Notes: generated by a model from the sequence alone, not told the origin. Counted from the stretch's first letter, positions 1 through 9,734 are shown. The stretch is 64,000 bases of DNA from Paraspadella gotoi (GCA_051294375.1 CM119264.1:4365392-4429391), one strand, 5' to 3'. Numbers and translations: made by a program.

Positions 1-124
1 TGATATGATGATGAGTGATGATGATGATGATGATGATCGATTGATGCATGATGATGATGATGATGATGATGATGCTAGAATGATGATGATGATGATTGAT
101 GACGATGATCGCAATGATGACCAC
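1..124. repeat. (TGA)n microsatellite, imperfect
   Basis: Runs of TGA/ATG triplets with scattered interruptions such as ttgatgcatg. No gene is seen from here to 1,270. The rest of that stretch holds short GCC-rich (about 570-615) and GGAC (739-767) repeats and a G-rich tract at 840-905. Confidence 0.9.
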
Positions 125-738
125 AATGCGGATAAGTTGTGGCGGTGACTGGTGAGTGAAGGGACATGAAGACAATAATTGATTGGATACAATTAATTAT
201 GTTCAGTCAAAAGTGATTGATTGATTTAATTGGATGTAAATATATTTGATTATCACTCGTCAAAGGGCATTTATTTAACGTTCGTGACGATGTGGTAACT
301 CTGTCTGTTGACTTTAAAATGAGAATTATACTAAAGAAATTCAACTAAAAAATTCTGAAATTCTGGAATCTCAGAAAGCTTCGTTTGGGCAACTGACTGA
401 GAGAGAACCGTTTCACGTGATTGGCTGAAACCAGGGAAACGAGAGTAACGACTCCACAGAAATTATCTGGCGACTTAAACTGCAAGAAGATGGCGCAGTT
501 ATCGTTAAGGTGGCGGCCAGATGCCAAGAATAAACGACCCTTCTCTTAAATAAAGTCGCCCGACGCCAATGGAGCTGACGCCGCCGCCGCCGCAGCCGAC
601 GCCGCAGCCGCCGGCCCTAATTTAATCGCGCAACGAAATGATTTTTATCAGCGGCGGCCAAAGGAGGAAAAAGTCATTACATAGTGTTTAAAAACTGCGT
701 TAGGCGATTTAATGGACGGACGGAAGAACTCGATCTGG

Positions 739-767
739 GCGGACGGACGGACGGACGGACGGACGGA
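739..767. repeat. (GGAC)n microsatellite
   Basis: About seven consecutive GGAC units. Related GGAC/GACC strings recur near 10,985-11,040. Confidence 0.9.
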
Positions 768-1017
768 AAGGCGGTGGAAGGGAGGAGGCGTGGAAAAAGA
801 GGGCGGGACTAATGTCCGGGAAAGTCATTGATGCAGACGAAGAGGGGGAGGAGGAAGGGTTAGGGGGGAGAGAGAGGGGGGGAGGGAGAAAGGGAGGGAG
901 AGATCGCTAATTGTTGATTTGATTCGAATCGCGAAAAGAGACGCCCTCGGGTCATTAACGGCGCCGGCGTCATCAGCGTGATGGCGCCCTTAGCGCCGGT
1001 TTTTTAACAGCTCCTCT

Positions 1018-1134
1018 TTTCTTTTTTTCTTTTCTTTTCTTCTTTTCTTTTCTTTTCTTTTCTTTTCTTTTCTTTTCTTTTCTTTTCTTTTCTTTTCTTT
1101 TCTTTTCTTTTCTTTTCTTTTCTTTTCTTTTCAT
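1018..1134. repeat. (CTTTT)n pentanucleotide tract
   Basis: More than twenty TTTTC units, followed by a CT tract to about 1,166. Lysine/glutamate-repeat reading frames on the minus strand here are products of the repeat and are not genes. Confidence 0.95.
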
Positions 1135-1276
1135 TTTCTTTCTCTCTCTCTCTCTTTCTTTCACTCTCTAGCTTTTTTTTTACCAACTTGTTTTTTGTTT
1201 GTTTTTTTTTTTCAAATTAATTATGTCACTTATTTAAAACCATTGCGAAGCTGCATAACTTTTTAATTAATTTTTA

Positions 1277-1829
1277 GTTGCATCTGCTTATCAGCAGATT
1301 TCGACTCTATAATCCACTTTGTCGGTCCGTCACTCCCACCCCAAAAGGTTGTCGGGCACTCACATAAATCATGTCAGAAAATCGAAATATGATAAATTAA
1401 GCAAAAAAAGTTTGAATTAATTAGTTAACTAATTAATTCATTAAAGTGAAAAAATTATGCGAGTTAAAAAAATGGAGCGAGTTTAAAAAAATAATGCAAG
1501 TTAAAAAAATTATGCGAGTTGAAAAAATGATGCGAGTTGTAAAAATGATGCCAGTTTAAAAAATGATGCAAGTAGAAAATATGATGCCAGTGGAAAAAAA
1601 AATAGTTTCAAAAATTATTTGTACTTTATTTATAATTATTTCTACCATATTAACACTAACACCAACAGTTCAGTTTAATCCGTAGCTAGCGATTTACATG
1701 TATTGGCGCAGCCACTGGTTTGGTATGGTACGATCTGTAATGATCAATTAGGATCACAAAATGAAACTATTATCGTAATTTATAATATGATTAGCTAATT
1801 ACCTTTTAATTATCGTAGGCAGATCTGAC
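1277..1829. mobile_element. Dispersed element with short inverted ends and a minisatellite core, copy 1
   Basis: The left end reads GTTGCATCTGC (1,277) and the right end GCAGATCTGAC (to 1,829), a near-perfect inverted pair. The segment after the left end (cactttgtcggtccgtc, then catgtcagaa) and the segment before the right end (ttggtatggtacgatctg) both recur at 8,080-8,766, and the right part recurs again near 9,110-9,245. The core at 1,446-1,600 is an 18-20-bp tandem repeat built on ATTATGCGAGTTAAAAA. There is no transposase ORF, so it is non-autonomous. A MITE or a Helentron/HINE-type element with subterminal inverted repeats and a microsatellite core would fit; I cannot decide between them. 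Confidence 0.65.
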
Positions 1830-2227
1830 ATTGTTTGCTCAAACTAGTTTTCACTCATTCTTTCTTTTTTCTGACTCTCTTTCTTTCTCTTTTATTTCCT
1901 TTCTTTGACTTTACTTTATTTTACTTTACTTTACTTTCGTACTTTTTTTTTCTTTTCTATTATGTTTTCTTTTGTTTGCTATTTCGTTCGAGCGAAATTC
2001 TGCCGTCAAACATCTGGTTCCTATTCTAACCTCTTGTCCTTACAACAACAAAAAAGAATTTCTAAACAGAACCTAAAAGTAAAAATCCAAAGTTTAAAAA
2101 CTAAAATTCCATTCCATTGAAATACTGTAACTTACCAAAATATTTTTTAACGTTATTTTTGAACGTTTTATTGATGTTGCTTCCATTTTTTACGAAAAAA
2201 AATATATTTTAAAATATTTTTTTTCAG
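1830..2227. other. AT-rich stretch upstream of the XKR-like gene
   Basis: Pyrimidine-rich at 1,850-1,960, then AT-rich. It ends in a T-run and TTTTCAG at 2,221-2,226, a good splice acceptor, so a 5' untranslated exon may lie further upstream. No coding region was seen. Confidence 0.5.
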
Positions 2228-2288
2228 AAACTACCGTTTTGATTTCATCTAAACATTGTCACATAAGCGGCCCGAGCTTCGATCGACC

Positions 2289-2532
2289 ATGTTGCCAGTA
2301 TTATTGCTGATCAATTGCGTAATGTCCATCGTGGACGTTGGCACGGATTCCAATGTCGCCCTTAAATACTTGAGATCGACCGAACTCGAGATGGCGTCCG
2401 TGGGAAAAGCCTTGCTGACCGTCTTGCTTATGCACTGTGGAATCTCGGCCGCTTATGGACTTTGGTTCCTGCGTAGACACCGACGTCATTTCCCAAGGAT
2501 CTTTAGGAACTTGAAGACAAAATGGACAACGG
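2289..2532 (+). CDS. Exon 1 of XKR-like gene (TM1-TM2)
   Basis: The first ATG after an in-frame stop at 2,250. It encodes 81 codons plus one base: a hydrophobic helix ending in DVGTD, then VGKALLTVLLMHCGISAAYG as a second helix, then a basic loop (FLRRHRRHFPR). The donor is G|GTAAAA at 2,533. The upstream acceptor at 2,227 suggests the start codon lies in the second transcribed exon. A TTG 33 bases upstream is in frame but is not a credible start. Confidence 0.65.
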
Positions 2533-5500
2533 GTAAAATAAAGGATGATAATGATAAAAAATGATTTCAGAGGTGGAGGAATTTAATAATTCAATAAAAA
2601 CTTGTTTAGGCTAAGTTTTCTGCTAGATTATTTTTTATCAATATTTTTTGTTAAATTTTCAAATTAATTAATTAATTACCTTTTTAAATGTTTTACATTA
2701 ATTTCATTTCTTTTACCAGTAATTCTACATCTGGTCGGGCTGGGATCGATACCGGTAGGCATCGATTGTTACCTTGACTTGGAGTTGTTTTCAAGATCGC
2801 CCCACAATAAAGTCAGTATTGATACCAAAAAATATTCTTTGTCCCATTTATGAAATTAGTACAAACAATATAAAAATTAATTTAATAAATTAGCTATTTT
2901 GCCCATGTCTTTGGACAGGCTTTGGTGGTTTAAGGCCCCCATCACTCTTACAAGATAATGACATAGCAGGTCTCTGCAAGCTTTCAATCAAGATTCTCTC
3001 ACAGTCTTGTTTATTCACTCCCACAGTAACTTGCTTCCCTATCAATGAAGTGGTATAATATTTCAAAGAATGTTTCAATTGTATGAAAAGACCACTCCTT
3101 TAAGTATTAGATCGGGGAATACAATATTGTACTCCGCCCAGCATCAAAATATATGTACATTAAGGTGTAGAGAAAGTTGCAGATCAAAATTCGAAGAGCT
3201 AATCATGAAGTCTTGTACTAAAGATCATTGATATATAAAGAATTTTTTTTTAAATTTCTCAATTTTTGCATACGCCCATATTTATACATAGTACTTACTA
3301 TAGAAAATGTTAAAATTTTAAAATAATGTTTTCTTAGTTTTGAAAGCAGATTCGAATTTCTCATAAAAAGTTGATAAAAGAAAATATAAGCCTTAATAAA
3401 AAAATTTTTTAAAAAACTATATTTTTTATACAAAAATTTAATTATAGGTTAATAATAATAGTTTTTTAGGATTTTGATCCACTTAATGAAATAATTTTCT
3501 AAAAAGAGTTATATTTCCTTTTTATTAACTTTTCGTGAGGAATTCGAATCTGCTTTTAAAAATAAGAAAAAATCATTTTAAAATTTTGACATTTTTTCTG
3601 GTGAGTACTATGTATAAAATATGGGCGTATGCGAAAATTGAAAAATAAAAATGATCTACTATTCGAATTTTGATTCTACTTGATTTTAATATTTTTGCTA
3701 CGCTTTAATGTACATATATGTTATTATAAAACATATATTTATATAGAATATAAAAATATTTAATAAAAACTACATATATGTCATATATATACATACTTAT
3801 ATTTATATATATTTTTAAGTACTACTTTCTAAAATTACAAAATTTTTGTATCAATAGTTGACCTTTGAAATGAAAACAACGTTGGACACGAATCTGAATT
3901 ATCTTCATGTCTTCTTTGAAGCCTTTCCTCAACTTTTAATGACAACTGCAGCCTCCATCTTGCAATGGACAAGTGGCACGGATGAAATCTGTTTGGATTT
4001 GCACTATTTAGGTTTTTAATTTTTTTTATAGGATAGGATATTATGGGATTCTTGGAGTTTATTTGATTAGGATACTAAATATGCAGTATTATGCACCTAT
4101 ATTGCTATATTTGCAGAACAGAATGTGGAACATGATTTCTACGTTTACAAAAAAATGAATAATTCGAATATTTTCGTAAATACAAATATTTCCTGTTCAT
4201 GTTATAGTGAAGATCATTGGGAAAGTCGCAGGTATTTAACCGAAAACAATGTTAAAAATATTGTCAAAAATTTAGAAGTCTTTTAAAAATAAGAGTCGAA
4301 ACATTGAAGACGGGCATTGCAAAACTTTGTTTTCTATAAATTCTACACGCAACGAAAAGAAGGTCGAAACCCAAAGAAAACATTTAAAAATTATTCCTCA
4401 TATAAATTGACAAAACACATCAAATAAATAAGAACGGCGGTAAAATTTTCACGGTTACGCAAAAATATCATAAAACGATATGCCATGAAAAAAATTTGTT
4501 TTCGATTGTGGAAAAGATGACATGTCTTTTTATATTTTTTTGTAACTTTTGTTTGTTACTAATTACTATATTTAATGACTAAAAGAAAACAACTCTTGCA
4601 GAACCGAGCGACGCTTTTGCAATTGGCGGATCGAATATTCCATGATCGGCAACATTGTTTCAATCGTCGCCTCGACGCTCAGCTTGGCTAAATTCGCCGC
4701 AATTAACCGAACCGAATTCATTTCCAACGAAGATCCATGGAATTATATTCAGTACATTTCTAAGGCCTTTGTGCTTATAATTTTTAATTTTCTGGGCGTT
4801 GCCCAAGGGGTCTACGGAATGTCACTCTGCTTATACCTTATATATGTCTACAGTTTGTTGAACTGCTTGTCGCTTGTATTCATCACCCCAAGCGCCCTGC
4901 TACGACTCTTCAGCTTTAGTGATATAAGGAGACTTCTTCAAAAAATCACGAAAAAAACTCCCAACCATAATTTTTCGATCGACAACGAAATGTTTTTCTT
5001 GATCATCACGGTGCTTTGGAATGTTTGGATTTTTTCATTTTTTTGCCTTTTGCAAAAAAACGTTATTCTGAGCAGACTCAACAATCCCTTAATAAGAGAA
5101 GATAAAGGTTTGATTCAATTATTAAACTTATTTAATATCCTTTGCTCTGAAAGGGAGAGACGAAGTATAACTTAAACTGGTTCGAACGAAATTAAATAAA
5201 AAATTAGGTCAAATGATAAGCGTTCCTTTTTCACTACTGAAGTTGATTAAATTTATAAAGCTGTGAAATAAGTAGGGAATATTTAAAGGGATTCTCAAAT
5301 AAGAAATCGGGTCTCTTTTCCAAATGCGCCTCATTAACTTCACTTCAGCTCATATTATGCATTATAGTCATCGTTAATTGCAGTGATTTTTTTTTCGTAT
5401 CAATTAGAGGGTTTATTCTATGAACGAGGAAATCAAATCGGACATCTCTCTTTTTAATATGGTCAAATTAAAGTTAAATTCATAAAAGTAAAGATTATTT

Positions 5501-7043
5501 TTATAAAATAAAAATCAAAGAATTCAATGGGTAGAGAGATATTTATAAATTTCACCTTTCCATTAATGCTCAAATGATTTATTTTTAAGTATGTTTAACA
5601 GACTTAGTAGTAAACTGACCAAAGAGCAAATTATTGTGCTGAGTTTTCTTTCTTTTTTTTACAGAAGACAATTACATTCCTTGGGGTCTGGCCAATCTGT
5701 ATACTAATCAAACTCCGCAAGTTACAAAATACCTGGATATAGATAGTGATGGCTACATGAAATATAAAAAATTTATTGTTGAAGGAAAGGTCTTTGGTAA
5801 AACAAAATGGTCTTCTTTCACTTATTTAAACCAAAAGCACATTGTTAAAACCTTAGGTGAAGGTTCTGGCTTGCGCAGTTATCAAAGTATAAAACTGGGC
5901 AACTACAAAATTCTGAATCCTGGATTTGACATAAAGCTACTCCTGGTTTTTCTAGATATTTTTCTTGGTTTTTGCTACATCCTTGTATTTGGAATTATGA
6001 AAAAGGCTTTGATAAATTTAATGAAATCTTTGATACCAATGATAATTACCGCTATAATAATCTATTTGAATATTTTCTTTTTCGTTGTTCACATTAATGT
6101 TAATTTTTTAGCCAATTTTGACATGTCCAATAAATACCTACCGTTTTTACTGATGAAAAATGACAGGCGTATACTTTTAACCTCTGCTGAATGGAGTTAT
6201 AAGCAATATCATTCTTTAATGACCCTTACAAAATTTTCAAACCTTTTAGCAAATTACTGGATCGCTGCAGCAACAACTGCATTTATAATAATTTTGCAGA
6301 CTGTAGCCACAAAAAAGTATAACCGAATATTCTTAGTTTTTATGGGGGCTATATCTATTTCTCTTCCGGTTGCAACGATTTCTTGGTGGAATTGGTTGGA
6401 CCAAACCGCTTTTGATGGCTTTGAAGACATTTGCTCGAAATCACATGTTCAGTTCAGTTCAGATTTCAGTTTGATTACAGTATATAGGCCTTTATTTACC
6501 AGATTGATGACATATGTATTTTTCAAGGAAAACTTTTACTTTTTCACTTTGCTTTCATTTCTGCCGATGCTAAAATTTGTGTTTATTGCTTTAACATCTC
6601 TGTCTTCGCGCACGAAGATAAAAGTTGCCAAGTTCATGGCAGGATTCTTGATCGCTTTCATTGTAATTCCTCTTTATTTCTACACTCTAAAAGACGAACA
6701 AACCAAATTGACGCTGAGCCTCATTACAGAAAATGTTCATCTGCAAAAGCATTTGTTATTTTTTAACCGAATGGATTACGTATTTATCGCCTATAACAGA
6801 GGATGTGAACATTTGGCCCCATCTTTCACGTCGATTATATCATTTTTCGCCATTTTATCGGATTGTTATGGATTTAATTTATACAATATGACCAACGAGC
6901 GTATGGAGGCAATATGGAATAACTTTGAAGAAGTCAAGGATGCGACGAAATTGGGAATCAATCTTCTATTTTCAAGCAACTCGGGACTCTGGCATTTCCT
7001 CTTGTTAATATTTCCAGCCGCTTGGATGCTGCTTAATTTTTAA
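2289..7043 (+). CDS. XK-related (XKR)-like multi-pass membrane protein with an extra C-terminal membrane region, five exons
   Basis: Exons 2,289-2,532, 2,720-2,811, 3,858-3,972, 4,602-5,107 and 5,665-7,043 give about 777 residues. Exon 1 has two membrane segments, the first ending in DVGTD, as expected near TM1 of the XK family. Exon 2 reads LHLVGLG, resembling the family's LHLLQLG segment. Exon 3 has FFEAFPQLLM, like the family's E-x-x-PQL helix. Exon 4 opens with IVSIVASTLSLA, like the family's S-I-x-S-S-L-L-S-L-x helix. XK relatives are plasma-membrane proteins; some act as caspase-activated phospholipid scramblases and XK itself pairs with Kell. The family is usually about 400 residues, so exon 5 nearly doubles it. 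Exon phases agree except at the exon 3/4 join, where the printed sequence carries a two-base discrepancy. Family assignment comes from motif recall, not a search. Confidence 0.6.
2720..2811 (+). CDS. Exon 2 of XKR-like gene
   Basis: Acceptor TTTTACCAG ends at 2,719 and the donor is A|GTCAGT at 2,812. It is read in phase 1 from exon 1 and finishes in phase 0 (92 bases). The product starts VILHLVGLGSIP and continues to RSPHNK. The LHL-x-GLG segment is the part most like XK-related proteins at this position. Too short for ORF finders; found by phase and motif. Confidence 0.6.
2865..3110 (-). other. Protein-like minus-strand segment in intron 2, possibly a repeat or pseudogene fragment
   Basis: On the minus strand an open frame runs from about 3,106 to a stop at 2,890. 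It has non-low-complexity content (KYYTTSLIGKQVTVGV, then CERILIESLQRP, then SDGGLKPPKPVQR). No ATG or splice site frames it clearly. Its last 60 bases recur in degraded form at about 55,150-55,220, so it is probably part of a dispersed repeat, such as a transposon end carrying the C-terminus of a protein I do not recognise. Confidence 0.3.
3149..3719. mobile_element. Foldback/MITE with about 270-bp inverted ends in intron 2
   Basis: The left end ATATATGTACATTAA (3,149) is matched by its complement TTAATGTACATATAT, ending at 3,719. The arms then match inward for most of their length: gcatacgcccatat at 3,268 pairs with atatgggcgtatgc at 3,619, and gcagattcgaatttct at 3,346 pairs with aggaattcgaatctgc at 3,538. 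The two arms meet near 3,430-3,480. There is no internal ORF. The arms differ by several substitutions, so the insertion is not very recent. Part of one arm recurs, degraded, near 52,860. Confidence 0.7.
3858..3972 (+). CDS. Exon 3 of XKR-like gene (PQL helix)
   Basis: Acceptor ATCAATAG ends at 3,857 and is read in phase 0. It encodes LTFEMKTTLDTNLNY, then HVFFEAFPQLLMTTAASI. I place the donor at 3,973 because the inverted copy reads GTGAGC there (32,625-32,630), a much stronger donor than the GTGGCA printed here. Other possible donors at 3,991 and 4,012 would leave the same phase. Confidence 0.55.
4602..5107 (+). CDS. Exon 4 of XKR-like gene (four membrane segments)
   Basis: Acceptor CTCTTGCAG ends at 4,601 and the donor is G|GTTTGA at 5,108. 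From 4,642 the frame reads MIGNIVSIVASTLSLAKF, then two adjacent helices (AFVLIIFNFLGVAQG and LCLYLIYVYSLLNCL), a basic loop (RRLLQKITKK), and a fourth helix near FFLIITVLWNVW. The 40 bases before 4,642 leave exon 3 out of phase by two. The inverted copy lacks an AT around 4,636 (gaattcc instead of gaatattcc), and that version restores the frame. Confidence 0.6.
5665..7043 (+). CDS. Exon 5 of XKR-like gene: about 459-residue multi-pass C-terminal region
   Basis: Acceptor TTTTTTTTACAG ends at 5,664. One base from exon 4 plus AA gives Glu, then DNYIPWGLANLY, and the frame stays open to the TAA at 7,041-7,043. Counting from the Met at 5,757 there are hydrophobic segments at about residues 61-80, 92-112, 163-182, 191-210, 260-280, 293-310, 353-370 (weak) and 411-427, with a mostly polar loop (NWLDQTAFDGFEDICSKSH) in the middle. 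I do not recognise this region. It is the longest clean ORF in the window and its codon content is complex, so I take it as real coding sequence. Confidence 0.7.
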
Positions 7044-7497
7044 GAAAAAACTATGTAAACATATCTAAAAAAATTTAATTAAATTTGAACTGAGTGTTAA
7101 ATAGTATATAAATATTTAATTAATTTTCGAAATTGATATTCGCATTTATAAAAATTTATATAGAATAACAATAACGTCAATAGCTTTAATTCTTAAACTT
7201 GTCCTTTGTTCTATGCTTTCATTGGTTATTATCTAATTCTCGATTCTGATTGTACGAGGCCTTTCTGATCAAATTATTGGTAGTATTCTCAAAAGTTTGC
7301 TCTGCTCTGATTATTTTATCATTAAAATGACGTCATTTGGTATTAATTAGGTTAGAGCTAAGTGCTCAAACAATATTTTTAATACAATCTCCCACACTGA
7401 GTTTATAATAGTTTAATTCACAAGGATTAAATTTACAGTTCTGAATATGTTTATCTAGTTTTTATGCATATCTCGTAAGAAAAAAAAAGGGCAATTT
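7044..7497. other. AT-rich 3' flank of the gene
   Basis: No further ORF. No AATAAA was noticed within the first 150 bases, only AT-rich near matches such as tatataaatattt, so the polyadenylation site is not assigned. Confidence 0.4.
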
Positions 7498-7795
7498 TTT
7501 TCCTCAAATCTATCTGTAGTCGGGCATTGCCTAGGTTCACCCCGCCCAGAAGCATGACACTTTCAGTTGTGACCCGGTGTAAAGCCATCAGCTCATGACC
7601 ACTAGGTACCGGTTTCAATCCCAACCCGGTACTTACCCTGCGGGAAGCGCGAAGACGGCCGAAAGCCGCCTTGGGGGCATGGCAAACCTCCAAGCCTGGT
7701 TCCAAGCCCTTGGACCCGTTCCATAGCTGCGAGAGGGGGTTATAGAAGTTACGGACAGTCATCTTCAGCCCACGTAGAGCCTTATCCACATATCT
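7498..7795 (-). mobile_element. GC-rich SINE-like block
   Basis: A 300-bp island of about 55% GC inside DNA of about 30% GC, with sharp edges. On the minus strand it starts near tgtggataaggctctac and ends at cccgactacagatag followed by an A/T-run. GATTGAAAC inside GGTTGGGATTGAAACC is one base from an RNA polymerase III B-box, but no clear A-box is seen. The 112-codon minus ORF through it is probably fortuitous. It could also be the tail of a LINE or Penelope element, since the ribozyme-like foldback lies only 30 bases away. Confidence 0.4.
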
Positions 7796-7825
7796 GGTAA
7801 AAACAGTTTTTTTAATATTCTTACT

Positions 7826-7986
7826 AGAGACAGTTTGAGTTTAGTTTTGACAACAATTTTATTTTTATTGTAAAACAGACATGTTTCGGCTTCATTAACG
7901 CTGATGAAGGCTTGAAATGAAGCCGAAACATGTCTGTTTTACAATAAAAATAAAATCGTTGTCCAAACTAAACTCAAACTGTCTCT
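7826..7986. mobile_element. 71-bp-arm inverted repeat (foldback)
   Basis: Arms 7,826-7,896 and 7,916-7,986 are complementary over 71 bases with about two mismatches (agagacagtttgag at the outside, gccgaaacatg inside), around a 19-base spacer. The near-perfect match suggests a young element or an end structure of a retroelement such as Penelope. Confidence 0.75.
7895..7940 (+). ncRNA. Hammerhead-ribozyme-like core in the foldback loop
   Basis: CTGATGA (7,901-7,907) is followed by a hairpin (GGCTT 7,909-7,913 with AAGCC 7,920-7,924), then GAAAC (7,925-7,929) and GTC (7,932-7,934). This is the order of the hammerhead catalytic core: CUGANGA, stem II, GAAA, stem III, then the UH cleavage site. 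Stem III would be only AC/GT with a two-base loop, like the minimal hammerheads known from Penelope-like retroelements. Stem I would be about four pairs, one of them a wobble. One extra A (7,908) between the core and stem II departs from the consensus. Confidence 0.4.
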
Positions 7987-8079
7987 AATCGTCCCAAACA
8001 ACAAAAAGAAATGATTTATGTCACAATATTCTTACTGAAATTAAGATTAAACTATGACGAAAAAATCCAAAGATTTTTA

Positions 8080-8766
8080 GTTGGATCTGCTTCTAGCAGA
8101 TTCCGACTCTTTAATTCACTTTGTCGGTCCGTCTGTCCAACCCCACAATCTTGTCAGTTATTCACTTAAATCATGTCAGAACATCAAATTATGATAAATT
8201 ATGGAAAAAAATGTTCGTCCATCCGTCAAAACCAAAGTCTGTCCGTCCCCCCTTAGCAAAAAACTCCAATAACTCGTGATTGGATTGATGGATTGAAATG
8301 AAATTTTGTGTGTGGGTAGGAAAGTGTGTGATAAAGATGGATCTAAAGTTTCGATGGAAATGAGTTTAAATAGAAAAAACATAAATCACATTTACTTAAA
8401 TATTTTTTCTAATTTGAACCCAAAATTACTCTAATTAATTATAATTGGATGTATAGATTGAGAAAAAATTTCGTGTGTTGGTAGGTTTTAAAGTTTAGAT
8501 GGTATCGTGCGATTGGAAACGAGTGGTCATGGAAAAAATAAGTCAAATTAACTTAATTTTTTTTTTTATTTATGCATCCTCATAATTTATTAATTAATTA
8601 TAGTGAAAAAGAGATGCAAGTTAAAAAAATAATAATAATTAAAAAATTATTTGTTTTTATTACTGGTTTGGTATGGTACGATCTGTTATGATCAGTTAGG
8701 ATCACAAATTGAAAGAATTGTCGTCATTTATCATCTGATAAGCTGATAACCGTAGGCAGATCCAAC
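8080..8766. mobile_element. Dispersed element with short inverted ends, copy 2
   Basis: The 11-bp ends GTTGGATCTGC and GCAGATCCAAC are perfect inverted repeats. The left part (cactttgtcggtccgtctg, catgtcagaacatc) and right part (actggtttggtatggtacg) match copy 1. Inside are repeated blocks containing tgtgtgggtaggaaagtg (8,309 and a variant near 8,474). Its right flank, cattgtttgctcaaac, is shared by all copies, so the true end may lie a few bases further out. Confidence 0.7.
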
Positions 8767-9260
8767 ATTGTTTGCTCAAACTTGTATTTTGTATGTGGGT
8801 AGGAAAGTGAGCGATTTAGTTAGATATAAGGTTTCGGTGTAATCTTGCAAGCGGAAATAAAAAAAAAGTTATATTCATTCACTTGAAGTATTTTTAAGTT
8901 TTTTTCTCTATCTCTCTCTCTTGCTCTTTCTCTTGCTCTTTCTCTCTCTCTTGCTCTCTCTCAAAAAATTATATACTCGAAAAAAATTATACAAGTTGAA
9001 TAAATTATTCGGGTAAGAAAAAGATGCATGTTGAAAAAATTATGCAAGTCTAAAAAAATAATACTAGTTGAAAAAATTATTTGTGCCATAGTAACAGTTG
9101 CAAGCGATTTATATATATTGACGCTGCCACTGGTTTGGTATGGTATGATAGGACATGGTAGGATCACAAATTGAAATAATTATCGTGATTTATCATCTGA
9201 TTACCTGATTACCGCTTAATTATCGTAGGCAGATCCGATATTGTTTGCTCAAACTTTTTA
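8767..9260. mobile_element. Partial further copy of the same dispersed element
   Basis: Contains the tgtgggtaggaaagtg block (about 8,795), a CT-rich tract (8,900-8,960), the 18-20-bp minisatellite (attatacaagttgaa type, 8,965-9,085), and the shared right end (ggtttggtatggtatg to ggcagatccgatattgtttgctc, ending about 9,255). The left inverted end is missing. Confidence 0.55.
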
Positions 9261-9271
9261 AGAATAGTAAT

Positions 9272-9274
<3 letters not shown>

Positions 9275-9341
<67 letters not shown>

Positions 9342-9350
9342 ATCTCTCTC
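9275..9350. repeat. (CT)n microsatellite
   Basis: About 30 CT units. More CT tracts follow at 9,478-9,515. Serine/leucine-repeat ORFs here are artefacts of the repeat. Confidence 0.95.
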
Positions 9351-9687
9351 TCCTTTTCTCCCTTTCCCTTCTTTTTAGCAGGCGAGCTCGCTCAGCCTCG
9401 GCATCTCTAATAGATTTTGCGGAGTTAAACTATTTTGAGATTCGTCCCGTGGTACTATTAACATAATAATCATTGTCGCTCTCTCTCTCTCTCTTTCTCT
9501 CTCTCCCTCTCTCCCCGCTCGTGACCTTGACAGAGAGCACAAAATAACGCTCTCCGATTGGTCTCTCACGTCCGAACCAGTCCGTGCACCCGTCCGTCGG
9601 TCCGTTCCTCCGTTTGTCGGTCAGTCCGGATTAGGGAATGAGTGGCGCAGTCAGCTTTGGTCGTCTCCGTCGAACTTTTTTCTCCTG

Positions 9688-9696
9688 CCGCTGCCT

Positions 9697-9734
<38 letters not shown>

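Noticed and set aside
1446-1600. CRISPR-like array of regularly spaced short repeats
   Set aside because: The 18-20-bp units are contiguous without spacers and degenerate. This is a minisatellite inside a eukaryotic transposon.
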